From Brevibacillus brevis (GTDB taxonomy: Bacteria; Bacillota; Bacilli; Brevibacillales; Brevibacillaceae), in the NCBI RefSeq assembly GCF_001039275.2, contig NZ_CP030117.1:5504001-5568000 (forward strand): a DNA stretch of 64,000 nt, given 5' to 3'. How positions within the stretch are numbered: position 1 is the first letter of the stretch; every line of letters starts with the position of its first letter. Position numbers and translations under genes: made by a program. The notes under the pieces are model-generated. The model saw nothing but the letters and a program-made list of their open reading frames with translations, ran no database searches and had not been told where the DNA came from. Of the stretch, positions 35,193-44,457 are shown piece after piece.

Positions 35193-36160
35193 GCTGCCCT
35201 GCCTCCTTTACGTCCAAGCTGCACGCGTGGATCAACCAGTGCGTAAATTAAATCGGCAAGCAGGTTTCCGATAATCACCATCAGTGAAATCAGCAACGTG
35301 ATCGACATCAACACAGAATACTCACGCGCTACAGCCATTTCCACAAACAGACGCCCCATGCCTGGCCAGTTAAATACACTCTCAGTCAATGCTGCACCTG
35401 CTACCAAAGTCGGCAAATCCAATCCGATGATCGTCACAACAGGAATTAGTGCGTTCCGCAGAGCATGGCGGAAAATAACGCGTCTTTCCTTCATCCCTTT
35501 GGCACGTGCCGTCCGAATATAGTCCTGCTCCAAAACCTCCAGCATACTAGCACGTGTATATTTGACATAGGCTGCAATGTTCACCAGTGTTAACACCGTA
35601 ACAGGTAGAATCAAGTGCAATATGAGGTCGCTTACTTGTCCCTCTTTCCCCATCGTGTACATGTCAGATAATGGGAGCAGATTCAGCTGCATCGCAAAAT
35701 ACTGCTGTAGCATAATCCCAAACCAGAAGGTCGGCATCGCAAATCCGAGATAGGCAACAATGGAGGCGATCTGGTCAGACAGACCGTATTGCTTTGTGCT
35801 GTTGTAGATTCCCCACGGGATGGCGATCAGCATGGAAAGCCCCCACGCTACAGACATGAGCACAAACGTATTCCAGACCGTCGGCCATAAAATATCACCA
35901 ACCGGAACGTTATTTTTAAAGGTATGGCCCAAATCTCCCTGCAACAAATTTCCAACCCATTTCATGTATTGAATGTAGACTGGCTGATCCAACCCCATAT
36001 TTTTCATCTGGATGAGTTGTGCTTCTGGGGACATTCCCGGTGAGAGCATGACTTTTAAGGGTCCCCCCGGTGCTGCATGCATCAGTCCGAACGAAACCAC
36101 GGTGATCAAAAATAAGACAAGCACAGCTTGTAGTACGCGGCGTACCAAATATTCAGTCAA
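35189..36160 (-). CDS. oppB: oligopeptide ABC transporter permease
   Basis: A permease of 323 residues with six transmembrane segments. The N-terminal VRRVLQAVLVLFLITVVSF and the EAA loop RTARAKGMKERRVIFRHALR are those of DppB/OppB. It is separated from oppA by 86 bases that contain a GC-rich stem-loop. Confidence 0.92.
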   Translation of the reverse strand: MTEYLVRRVLQAVLVLFLITVVSFGLMHAAPGGPLKVMLSPGMSPEAQLIQMKNMGLDQPVYIQYMKWVGNLLQGDLGHTFKNNVPVGDILWPTVWNTFVLMSVAWGLSMLIAIPWGIYNSTKQYGLSDQIASIVAYLGFAMPTFWFGIMLQQYFAMQLNLLPLSDMYTMGKEGQVSDLILHLILPVTVLTLVNIAAYVKYTRASMLEVLEQDYIRTARAKGMKERRVIFRHALRNALIPVVTIIGLDLPTLVAGAALTESVFNWPGMGRLFVEMAVAREYSVLMSITLLISLMVIIGNLLADLIYALVDPRVQLGRKGGRAA

Positions 36161-36182
36161 TCCAGCATCCTCCTTTCGTTTG

Positions 36183-36218
36183 AAAGGGGAAGGGACATAA
36201 GGCTGCCCTTCCCCCTTT
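36183..36218 (-). other. intercistronic stem-loop between oppA and oppB
   Basis: AAAGGGGAAGGG and CCCTTCCCCCTTT form a stem of about 12 pairs with an 11-base loop. There is no proper T tract after it on the minus strand. In binding-protein operons such hairpins protect the upstream mRNA and let the binding protein be made in excess; that is the likely role here. Confidence 0.6.
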
Positions 36219-36246
36219 TCCTATTGCTAACCACTACCAGCCGAGC

Positions 36247-37986
36247 TTATTTTTTGGTATCGTCGATCCACCAGTTCAGGAAGCCAAAGGTCTCCCCATA
36301 TGGAATCATGGATACTGGTTTAAACTCATCCTTATATTTGACGCGAGAAGTCATGCCTCGTGGCGTTCCGTACTGATACATGAATACGTATGGCAGGTTC
36401 GTCGAGATTTCTTTTCCGACTTCTTTATAGATCGCTGCACGCTCCTCTTGTTTCACCGTGGATACAGCTTTTTCCCACAGCGCATCCAGCTTCGGATTGT
36501 CGTACCAGCCAGCGTTGTTGCCAGGCGGGAATGCCTTTTTCCCGAAAGTAGAAATGCCATCCGGATCTGGGTCAGACAATTGCCAGCCGAGTAACAGAAC
36601 CTGGAATTTACCAGGGTTGGCATACTGATCGACAAGAGCCGAGAAGTCTAATGCTTTTGGCTTCGCTTCAATTCCGATCTCTTTCAGGTTTTGCTGAATA
36701 ACGACGGCTGCCTGCTCACGACGACTGTTCCCCGAGTTGAAAATGAATTCAAAGGAGAAACGATTGCCGTCTTTGGCAAGAATTCCATCTGCCCCGGCTA
36801 CCCATCCGTCTTCTTTCAGCAGTTGTTTTGCTTTCTCTACACTATATTCGTAATGGACTGCTGCATCGCCCGGATCTGCCCATGTACCTGGCAGGAACGG
36901 TGCATCCATAATTTTTCCGGTTCCTTTCAAGATATTGTCGATAATACCTTGACGATTGATTGCGTGGGCAATGGCCTGACGCGTTTTTTGACCTTCAAAC
37001 AACCCGTAGTTGTTGGGGAAGTTCTTCTTGTCAAAGTTGAAGGCAAAGTATTCATAGCTAGGACCTGGCTCCGTCGAAATGTTGATCGTCCCTTTCGCCT
37101 TCACCGCTTCGAGCTGCGTGACAGGAATGGAATCTACCAAGTCAACGTCGCCTTTCATCAGAGCCTGTACTTGTGTGTTTTGATCCGCATAGATTTTGTA
37201 AACAACCTTTTGAATATGCGGCTTCTTTTCACCCCAGTAATTTGGGTTAGCATCTAGCACATGGAATTCCTTTTGTTTCCACTCTGACCATTTGTACGGT
37301 CCGGAAGTAGGTGTCTTGGCTGGATCTTTTCCGTAAGAATGTGCTTGCAAGTCTTTAAACGGTACATCTTTCAACACGTGGGCTGGTGCCAACTTTTGCA
37401 TTAATCCAAAAGCAAACGGAGCGTACAATTGAGTCAATTTGATTTCTACGGTGTAATCATCCAGTTTTTTCATCTCTTTCACTTTGTCGTATTTCGTAAT
37501 TTCTGGTGATCCAGTCTCAGGAGTTTTAATGGCATTAATGGTAAAAATCAGGTCGTCAGCCGTAATTGGCGTTCCATCGGACCATTTCGCATTATTCTTC
37601 ATCTTGATTGTATAGGTGAGGCCATCCTCGCTTATTTTCGGCAACTCGGCTGCGAGGGACCAAGGGTAAACTGCTAAATCAAAAGACGGGTTCCGATTGT
37701 ACAAATACGCCTGGGTGTACTCCATAACGTCGCCAGATGCTGTGTCGTTTCCAAAAATCGGATTGATCGTGACGATGTCAGACGTGGTAGAATGCGTGAA
37801 CGTTCCACCGTCTATTGGCTTCTCATCGTCCGTACTGGTCGCCTGAGGAGCCACCTGCTCCACCGGTTTTTGTGTTGGTGCTGGTGTTCCTGGCGAAGCA
37901 TTGTTCCCGCTTGAGCAACCGACCAACAGCGCGCCGGTTAACGAGAGCAACGCCAACGGCTTCAACCAACCTTTCCCTTTTTTCAA
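36247..37986 (-). CDS. oppA: oligopeptide-binding lipoprotein
   Basis: A substrate-binding lipoprotein of 579 residues (SBP family 5). TTG at 37986 is chosen: AAAGAGGGGG precedes it and the signal peptide starts there (KKGKGWLKPLALLSLTGA); lipobox LLVGCSSG. Family motifs are YTIKMKNNAKWSDGTPITAD and IAHAINRQGI. It delivers peptides to the OppBC channel. The operon lies next to, but is terminated apart from, the peptide-synthetase operon; it could recover peptides in general. Confidence 0.92.
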   Translation of the reverse strand: MKKGKGWLKPLALLSLTGALLVGCSSGNNASPGTPAPTQKPVEQVAPQATSTDDEKPIDGGTFTHSTTSDIVTINPIFGNDTASGDVMEYTQAYLYNRNPSFDLAVYPWSLAAELPKISEDGLTYTIKMKNNAKWSDGTPITADDLIFTINAIKTPETGSPEITKYDKVKEMKKLDDYTVEIKLTQLYAPFAFGLMQKLAPAHVLKDVPFKDLQAHSYGKDPAKTPTSGPYKWSEWKQKEFHVLDANPNYWGEKKPHIQKVVYKIYADQNTQVQALMKGDVDLVDSIPVTQLEAVKAKGTINISTEPGPSYEYFAFNFDKKNFPNNYGLFEGQKTRQAIAHAINRQGIIDNILKGTGKIMDAPFLPGTWADPGDAAVHYEYSVEKAKQLLKEDGWVAGADGILAKDGNRFSFEFIFNSGNSRREQAAVVIQQNLKEIGIEAKPKALDFSALVDQYANPGKFQVLLLGWQLSDPDPDGISTFGKKAFPPGNNAGWYDNPKLDALWEKAVSTVKQEERAAIYKEVGKEISTNLPYVFMYQYGTPRGMTSRVKYKDEFKPVSMIPYGETFGFLNWWIDDTKK

Positions 37987-38149
37987 ATCATTTCCCCCTC
38001 TTTCATGTGTTTTCAAGCCTTTTCCATAACGGGAAATACATCCCAAGACTTGTCTTTTTAATATTAAATAATTTTCTGTTATTTGAAAATATTTTCCCTT
38101 TAAAAGATTTAAAAAAATCTGATGATTTTATATTCCTTTATAAACCTTA

Positions 38150-38177
38150 ATAACTCCCCCTTCTAAAAAAGGGGGAG
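38150..38177 (-). terminator. terminator at the end of the biosynthetic operon
   Basis: CTCCCCCTT and AAGGGGGAG pair around a six-base loop; the minus-strand tail is TTATTAAGG. It lies just after the threonine-aldolase-type gene and separates the NRPS operon from opp. Confidence 0.6.
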
Positions 38178-38191
38178 CGAACATGTCTGCC

Positions 38192-39247
38192 CTACACAGT
38201 TTGGAACTGCAACAGTTCACGTACAATGCTTAGCGCCTTATCGATATCCGCTGTCTTAATACCGGAATGAGTCACCGCTCGAATTCTGCCGTGACCGAGC
38301 TCGGCTACGCGCAGCCCATGGGCTTGCGCTGCTTCTACGAAGGTCTGCCACGTATGGACTGGGTGTTCAATCCGGAAGAACACAATATTGGTTTCTACAT
38401 CCTCCACATGAGTCACGATTCCTGGAATCTCCGCCAGACCATGTGCCAGGCGAAGGGCGTTTGCGTGATCGACTGCCAATCGATCTGTCATCTGCTGCAA
38501 GGCAACCAGGCCTGGTGCTGCAATAATCCCTGCCTGGCGCATACCGCCACCCAGCATTTTGCGAAGACGATACACTTTCTGAATCAAGTCTTCTGTTCCC
38601 ACAACAAGGGAACCAATCGGTGCTGACAACCCTTTCGACAGACATATTTGCAAGGAATCCGCATAACGCGCAATCTCAGCCGCATCCACGTCAAGAGCAA
38701 CTGCCGCATTGAACAAGCGTGCACCGTCCATATGAACGGGCACAGCCTTTTCGTTTGCAAATGCGCGAACCTCTTCCAAGTAAGACAGCGGTAGGACACG
38801 TCCCCCCATCCGGTTATGCGGGTTTTCCAGGCAGATCAAGGAAGGCAATGCGAATTGTGGATCTTCAGGCTCCAATGGAAATACCCGCTCCATATCAGCG
38901 ATGTCCAACCTTCCGTCTGGCTGCGTCGGAATCGGTTCGTACATAATGCCGCCACACACAGCCGCGCCACCCGCTTCATAGATGTAAATGTCGGTCTCAT
39001 TGCCTACAATGACTTTGGAACCGCGCGGACAATGTGCCATTAAGGATGCCAGATTAGCCATCGTTCCACTCGGCATGAGAATGGCTGCCTCTTTGCCAAG
39101 CTTTCGGGCTGCTTCTTGCTCCAATTGGCGAACCGTAGGATCTTCCCCATACACATCGTCACCGAGTACCGCCTCTTGAATGGCATCCATCATCTGACTT
39201 GTCGGCAAAGTGAATGTATCGCTTCTCAATTCGATCACTGGTTTCAT
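38192..39247 (-). CDS. low-specificity L-threonine aldolase-type PLP enzyme
   Basis: A fold-type I PLP enzyme of 351 residues, normal for the family. It starts IELRSDTFTLPTSQMMDA and has MPSGTMANLASLMAH, VHMDGARLFNAA and the PLP lysine Lys205 (CLSKGLSAPIGS). The enzyme interconverts threonine or other beta-hydroxy-alpha-amino acids with glycine and an aldehyde. Its ATG overlaps the stop of the ATP-grasp gene (ATGA), so it belongs to the biosynthetic operon. There it may set the threonine or allo-threonine supply, or make a beta-hydroxy amino acid. Confidence 0.88.
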   Translation of the reverse strand: MKPVIELRSDTFTLPTSQMMDAIQEAVLGDDVYGEDPTVRQLEQEAARKLGKEAAILMPSGTMANLASLMAHCPRGSKVIVGNETDIYIYEAGGAAVCGGIMYEPIPTQPDGRLDIADMERVFPLEPEDPQFALPSLICLENPHNRMGGRVLPLSYLEEVRAFANEKAVPVHMDGARLFNAAVALDVDAAEIARYADSLQICLSKGLSAPIGSLVVGTEDLIQKVYRLRKMLGGGMRQAGIIAAPGLVALQQMTDRLAVDHANALRLAHGLAEIPGIVTHVEDVETNIVFFRIEHPVHTWQTFVEAAQAHGLRVAELGHGRIRAVTHSGIKTADIDKALSIVRELLQFQTV

Positions 39248-40500
39248 ACCCCACTCTCCAAATGCTGACCTACTTGTACTTTCAGGCTGTCTTTCACCTG
39301 CTGGATCAGCTCAGCGGTCTCGCTGTAATGCTTGCCTTCCACGATGACATAGCCGAGACGATGCGAGAAGTTTTGCGGAGGCCAGACGCTTTGACCGATT
39401 TTTGCATGAACGGCCACTTCAGCTATCCCTGGCAGGTTACGAACGGTATCCATTCCATGCATCCCGCTAAAGGTCCCCTGACTCTCCGACACGAGAAAAT
39501 GAATGCCTGCATAGCGTTGCTCTTTGATGGTTTGAGACAATTCTGGCGCAAGTCCTGCCGCACACCGAATCTGTTGCAAAAGCAGATCAATCCCTGTTGA
39601 ACGGCGAACCAGCTCTGGAATCATTCCACCGGCAAGCCTTGCGTTGACTTCGATGACAACACAACCTGCTGATGTCCACTTCACTTCAGTATGGGCAGCA
39701 CCGAATTGGTAGTTCACCGCCGCTAATGCCCTTTCCACTGTTCGCTCGATCTCCTGTTTCTCTTCTGTCGACAGCGGTGCAGGGAAAATATGCCCTGCTT
39801 CCACGAAAAATGGATATCCCGTTAACCGTTTCTGGGTAATGCCGATGACAAAGCATTGTCCCTGCCAAGAGAACGTCTCCACGCTAAATTCAGGGCCCTC
39901 GACATACTGCTCCAGAAGAACTGTTCGAGCTGTCTCCTGGCCGCGCGCATTGTACTTGATCGCAAGGATTTCCGCTGCCATATGCTCCACTTCCTCCCAG
40001 CTAAAGCACAGCCTTACGTTATTCGACCCGCTATCGTCAGCGGGCTTCACCACGCAGGGCAGAGAAATGGAAGACCGTGCTTCCATCAATGCCTTCATAG
40101 AGCCTATTGCCACAAATTCAGGCTGAGTCACTTGATGACCCTGAAGCTTCTCTCGGAAAACCGCTTTATTGCGGCAGGCCTCAATCGCCGCCAGTGAATT
40201 GCCTGTCCAACCGAATTTTCGGGCCAGCTTGGCTACCGATTCGAGGTAATAGTCGCTTGTTGACATGATTCCGGCAATCTCTCTGCCTTCCTTAATCACT
40301 TGTGCTACACTGTCAGTCAGCTCTGCTTGGGAATTCGTATCTGTCACGACTACGTGACACTCCAACTCATTCAAACCGTGGTAGCGTTCAGGCTTTTCTG
40401 TGAAAAATATGGGCGTAAACCCCAATTCGCGCGCTTTTTTAATCGCGAGCATACCTGTCCCCGTCGTATTTGCTTCAACGAACAGAAAGTGTTTGTTCAT
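39244..40500 (-). CDS. ATP-grasp carboxylate-amine ligase
   Basis: A protein of 418 residues of the ATP-grasp fold, resembling biosynthetic amino-acid ligases. After an N-terminal Rossmann-like part (MNKHFLFVEANTTGTGML) come the ATP-binding LPCVVKPADDSGSNNVRLC, VLLEQYVEGPEFSVETFSW and the metal site VVIEVNARLAGGMIPELV. Such enzymes form an acyl phosphate and join it to an amine. In this operon it could couple an amino acid to the peptide, or make a dipeptide precursor. It overlaps the gene upstream by 26 bases. The specific reaction is unknown. Confidence 0.85.
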   Translation of the reverse strand: MNKHFLFVEANTTGTGMLAIKKARELGFTPIFFTEKPERYHGLNELECHVVVTDTNSQAELTDSVAQVIKEGREIAGIMSTSDYYLESVAKLARKFGWTGNSLAAIEACRNKAVFREKLQGHQVTQPEFVAIGSMKALMEARSSISLPCVVKPADDSGSNNVRLCFSWEEVEHMAAEILAIKYNARGQETARTVLLEQYVEGPEFSVETFSWQGQCFVIGITQKRLTGYPFFVEAGHIFPAPLSTEEKQEIERTVERALAAVNYQFGAAHTEVKWTSAGCVVIEVNARLAGGMIPELVRRSTGIDLLLQQIRCAAGLAPELSQTIKEQRYAGIHFLVSESQGTFSGMHGMDTVRNLPGIAEVAVHAKIGQSVWPPQNFSHRLGYVIVEGKHYSETAELIQQVKDSLKVQVGQHLESGV

Positions 40501-41527
40501 TCGGATACATCCCCATCAATTTGGAATAGGACCAACTAGTCACGACTGTCTTTGGTTCCACACATTGAGGCGTGTCTCGCAGGTTCGTTTGCATCAGACC
40601 CTTGCTCTCCCGGTAGGAGTGGCTATAGATCGTATCGACATAACGATCCCCTCTATCTGGCAATATAGCAACGATATTGCATTCACTCTCGACTTGGCTC
40701 GCTAACCAGTTGGCTACGGCGTACACGGAACCTGAACTGTTGCCAGCAAAAATATGCTCATTACGGGCCAAGCGTAGCGTAGCCGCAAATGCCTCAGCAT
40801 CGTTCAGCCAATGCACTTCATCGATCATGGAAAAATCTACATTCTTAGCGACCAAGCTGTTTCCCAAGCCACCTTGTAGACGTGTCGGCTGATCGGGCTG
40901 TCCGAATATCACACTCCCCGCTGCATCAACCGCCACGACTCGCAGCTCCTTATAATGACGCTTCAGTTCTCTGGCTGTCCCGGACAGGGAGCCTCCGCTG
41001 CCAACTGCACCAACAAGCACATCAATTCGTTCAAGGTCTTGCATCAACTCGGATGCCAGCGCAGCATATGCACGCGGATTTTCCGGATTATCGTATTGTC
41101 GAGGCCAAAACGCTCCTGGATACTCCCTCATTAATTCTTGGAGTCGTTCCAGTCTGGCGCTTTGCCACCCTTGTTTCCCCATCTGCGAAACCACATGAAC
41201 ATGGCAGCCAAGCGAGGTCAACTTGGCATAGGTAATCGGGTCAATTCTCGGATCAGTCACGATGTGTACATCATGCCCCAACTGACGCCCAACCAAGGCC
41301 AAGCCGCAAGCCAACGTTCCTGACGAGCTCTCGATAATCGGCATGCCCTCCTGAAGTTCTCCCGACTGTATCGCGGCCAAGACCGATTGCCTGGCTACAC
41401 GATCCTTCATACCGAACGGATTCATTAACTCGAGCTTTGCAAATACGGAGCCCACTGCCTTTTCATCAAGTCTCAGCTTGACCAATGGGGTATCCCCAAT
41501 CGTATCTGCCAACTGTTCATACCGCAT
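40475..41527 (-). CDS. cysteine-synthase-family PLP enzyme, probable diamino acid synthase
   Basis: A fold-type II PLP enzyme of 350 residues. It has TIGDTPLVKL, the PLP lysine Lys41 in NPFGMKDRVA, the substrate loop ESSSGTLACGLA and the phosphate-binding GSGGSLSGT. The family carries out beta-replacement on O-activated serine or threonine. With the kinase at 44458 and the lyase at 41517 it probably joins the nitrogen of aspartate to C3 of O-phosphothreonine (or phosphoserine), in the manner of SbnA/VioB-type enzymes. The last 40 residues are an extra tail compared with CysK. It overlaps both neighbours. Confidence 0.82.
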   Translation of the reverse strand: MRYEQLADTIGDTPLVKLRLDEKAVGSVFAKLELMNPFGMKDRVARQSVLAAIQSGELQEGMPIIESSSGTLACGLALVGRQLGHDVHIVTDPRIDPITYAKLTSLGCHVHVVSQMGKQGWQSARLERLQELMREYPGAFWPRQYDNPENPRAYAALASELMQDLERIDVLVGAVGSGGSLSGTARELKRHYKELRVVAVDAAGSVIFGQPDQPTRLQGGLGNSLVAKNVDFSMIDEVHWLNDAEAFAATLRLARNEHIFAGNSSGSVYAVANWLASQVESECNIVAILPDRGDRYVDTIYSHSYRESKGLMQTNLRDTPQCVEPKTVVTSWSYSKLMGMYPNEQTLSVR

Positions 41528-43043
41528 CTACGCTCACATCCTTCCCTTGCTTGCCAGAAAGCAACCTCTTCATTACCCTCCCCCGCCTTTCTTCGATCGC
41601 CTGTAATTCCCCTTGTCGATCCTGCCACTCCCGTTGCAGCTTCTCTGCATGCTCCCTCTGTGCTGTCAGCATCTGCTGCACTTCCTCCGGGTTCGTGGAG
41701 CCCGTTGATTTCTTTGCGTACAAGCCGCCCTGCACATCGAAGGAAGCAGCGAGGAGTGCAGCCGTGTCCGGTACTTGAAAGCCTGCTTCCGCGCAAGCTT
41801 CATAGAGTAACCGTGGATCTCCCGGCTCCGGCGATACACCATGTTCCAGTGCACGAACGATGTATCTGCCTGCGATTACCTGTGCTGTGCGATACGGAAT
41901 CTCATGCTCCAACGTCAGCAAATTCGCAAGAGTAAATCCTCCAAAGAAGTCCCGTTTACATATATGGAGCAAACGATCCTCATTGAATTGCAAATGATCG
42001 ATCACCGCTTTTAACAGGCGCAGCAACGTTTTGCTTTGTTGAAACAACGTCAGAAGATGAGTGCCTGCCTCTTTGGACGTCTCTACCAAATTCGTGAAAG
42101 CTGTATTGCGCTGACCTAGCACCATATCCATATAAAATCCGGTTAGATGCGCACTCTTTCCCCGGATACGCTCCAGGATCGGGAAGTTTCTTTTCTGTGG
42201 CATGGCAGAAGATATTCCGGATAGCTCATCCGGCAATTGGAGGAAGTTCATTTCGCTGCTGCCCCATTGAATCAAATCTGTTGTAAATCGGGAGATCAAT
42301 ACTGAGAAGGTGGACAGCTCTCCTGCCATTCTCAAAACCCATTCCCGAGACGCAACTGCCGACAACGCACTCATTCGAGGCTGTCGGAACCCAAGCAGCT
42401 TGGACAACCGTTGACGGTCCCACGGCAGTTCTACCCCAGCCATGGCCCCTGCCCCAAGCGGGCATTGATTCATGTCGTCATAAATTTGTATCCATCGATT
42501 CATGGCTTGCAAGAATTCACTGTTAATAGAGGAAAGATAGAATCCAGGGGTAATCAATTGTGCGGATTGGTAGTGTGTGTATCCTGGCATGGGGACAGAA
42601 CGATATTGATTAGCGAGTGTATGCATTGATTGAATAAGCTGTCCCAATTCTCCCATCGTCTCCAGCCATTGTGCACGACCAAACATCACCTGGGCGCACG
42701 CTTGGACATCATTGCGACTGCGATCCATATGCCAACACGGTACCGGTCTCGGGAGCAAGCCTTCAATATAACGCTCGAGGGCAAAAGAGATATCAGACAT
42801 GTTCTGTCCGGGGTCAGGAGCGATTGTTTCTGGTGTAGCGCCCTGAAGTGCTTTTGCGATAGGCAAAGCGTCTTGTCGTGTAATCAAGCCCATTCTGACA
42901 TATTCCAACAGCATGGCGAATTCAATCTGAATGTACCCTGGCAGCAAATGATCGACTTCATATTTGAACTGTGGTTCCAATACTTCATCATGCAAGAGGC
43001 GGCTTGGTGTCGAAGCAATTCTGCCCGTTAATTTTACACTCAT
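41517..43043 (-). CDS. argininosuccinate lyase-like enzyme
   Basis: An aspartase/fumarase superfamily member of 508 residues. ATG at 43043 follows GAGGTG with nine bases spacing; an upstream GTG overlaps that site. Catalytic elements of argininosuccinate lyase are kept: HMDRSRNDVQ (109-112, binds the succinyl half), GYTHYQSAQ (His157) and the signature SSAMPQKRN (278-286). No other arginine gene is near. I infer that it releases fumarate from an aspartate adduct made by the neighbouring PLP enzyme, leaving a vicinal diamino acid. The C-terminal 50 residues are a charged helix (HAEKLQREWQDRQGELQAIE). Confidence 0.85.
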   Translation of the reverse strand: MSVKLTGRIASTPSRLLHDEVLEPQFKYEVDHLLPGYIQIEFAMLLEYVRMGLITRQDALPIAKALQGATPETIAPDPGQNMSDISFALERYIEGLLPRPVPCWHMDRSRNDVQACAQVMFGRAQWLETMGELGQLIQSMHTLANQYRSVPMPGYTHYQSAQLITPGFYLSSINSEFLQAMNRWIQIYDDMNQCPLGAGAMAGVELPWDRQRLSKLLGFRQPRMSALSAVASREWVLRMAGELSTFSVLISRFTTDLIQWGSSEMNFLQLPDELSGISSAMPQKRNFPILERIRGKSAHLTGFYMDMVLGQRNTAFTNLVETSKEAGTHLLTLFQQSKTLLRLLKAVIDHLQFNEDRLLHICKRDFFGGFTLANLLTLEHEIPYRTAQVIAGRYIVRALEHGVSPEPGDPRLLYEACAEAGFQVPDTAALLAASFDVQGGLYAKKSTGSTNPEEVQQMLTAQREHAEKLQREWQDRQGELQAIEERRGRVMKRLLSGKQGKDVSVDAV

Positions 43044-43094
43044 GCAAAAATACACCTCGCTTCCGACAGAGTAACGATCGAACCAGGAGTTGCC

Positions 43095-44375
43095 CTAAAG
43101 AGAGATACCTCCTGATTTCTGTTCCGCATAATCGTAGTGATGTTCTTTTTTCATTCTCAAGTGTGGATTCATCCACATGAGAACCACAATAAGAAGTCCC
43201 GCTCCGCCAATGATTCCAAATATCGTAAAGATGGAAACAAGACCAGTAGTCAGACCTACCAGGAAGACGGAGACTGGCATGGCGCACATAACCATTACAT
43301 TGATCAAGCTCGATGCTCTTCCCAAGACTTCTTTGGGCACCATCAAGGTGATCAACGTACTCATTTTGATATTGACGAATGCCGAGCCTATCCCGTTCAC
43401 GAATACACATATGACTTGCCAAACAAGTGGAATGCCGAAAGCAAACATTCCGATTCCGATACTGAACAGACTAATGCCGCAGCAAATGTAAATAATCGCA
43501 TCATATCGATTCAAATAATTAATACATAGCGACCCAAGCATAATCCCGATAAAAAAGCTGATCTCGAGCATGGCCAATTCAATAACATTGGTAACGACCA
43601 GTGGCAGCAGGATCGCTTCTGGAGCCGTCAAAAAATTGAGGATGGTAAAATAAATCATGCAGTTTCGCAAAAAATCATGCTTCGTAATCGCATGGATTCC
43701 ATCCTTCAAATCCGTCATGATCATCCTTGCTGTAAACTCACTGACAGTAGATAGGACAAGCTCCCTCTCGTTTATCCATAAAATAATCAGTGCCCCTAAC
43801 AAATAGGTGACGACATTCAAAATAAAAGCATATTCCATTCCAAACGCGATCAACCCCGCTGCCAATGCCGGAGCCGCCAAACTGACAATCGTTTGAATCA
43901 TCTGCGATAAACTTTGGGCTTGCGTCATATGTTGTTCGGGAACCAGCGTCCGTATCGCTACCGTGAGTGCTGGCCTGAAGAAGGCACTAACCGTAGTTAG
44001 CAAAACGGCAATGGTGATCAGTACAGCAGGATGCAGCCTGTTAAACAAGAACAACAAGACGATGCATAATAGGAGCGCAGCTCTCAATAAATGGGAAACA
44101 ACCATGATCCTCTTTTTATTTCCTCGATCAACAAAAACGCCCGCGAACAATCCGAATACGATCAATGGAATGGTCTCCGCTGCCAATAAAACCGACATTA
44201 ACAAAGGACTTTCCGTCAAAACCTTCATTAGCCAAATAAGCGCTAATCGATACACTCCATCTCCCATATTCGAGACAAATTGCGAAAAGATTAAATAGCG
44301 ATAACTTTTCAAGCTCAGCAAAGCCCGAAAAGATACCTTTTCATTAACGCTTATTGGCTGTTCCATCTCGATCAT
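43095..44375 (-). CDS. MFS transporter, probable exporter of the peptide
   Basis: A membrane protein of 426 residues with 10-12 transmembrane segments of the MFS_3/EntS type: SLKSYRYLIFSQFVSNMGDG at the start, GVFVDRGNKKRIMVVSHLL as loop motif. This branch often exports siderophores and peptides from NRPS clusters. Position between the biosynthetic genes supports export of the product or self-protection. The start may also be the ATG at 44366. Confidence 0.85.
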   Translation of the reverse strand: MIEMEQPISVNEKVSFRALLSLKSYRYLIFSQFVSNMGDGVYRLALIWLMKVLTESPLLMSVLLAAETIPLIVFGLFAGVFVDRGNKKRIMVVSHLLRAALLLCIVLLFLFNRLHPAVLITIAVLLTTVSAFFRPALTVAIRTLVPEQHMTQAQSLSQMIQTIVSLAAPALAAGLIAFGMEYAFILNVVTYLLGALIILWINERELVLSTVSEFTARMIMTDLKDGIHAITKHDFLRNCMIYFTILNFLTAPEAILLPLVVTNVIELAMLEISFFIGIMLGSLCINYLNRYDAIIYICCGISLFSIGIGMFAFGIPLVWQVICVFVNGIGSAFVNIKMSTLITLMVPKEVLGRASSLINVMVMCAMPVSVFLVGLTTGLVSIFTIFGIIGGAGLLIVVLMWMNPHLRMKKEHHYDYAEQKSGGISL

Positions 44376-44457
44376 CCACTCCCAATACGAACGGAATCAT
44401 TTTTTGGGGGAAGATGACTTCCGTGCATGCCAGAAGCCATCTCTTGGATCTGCTCCT

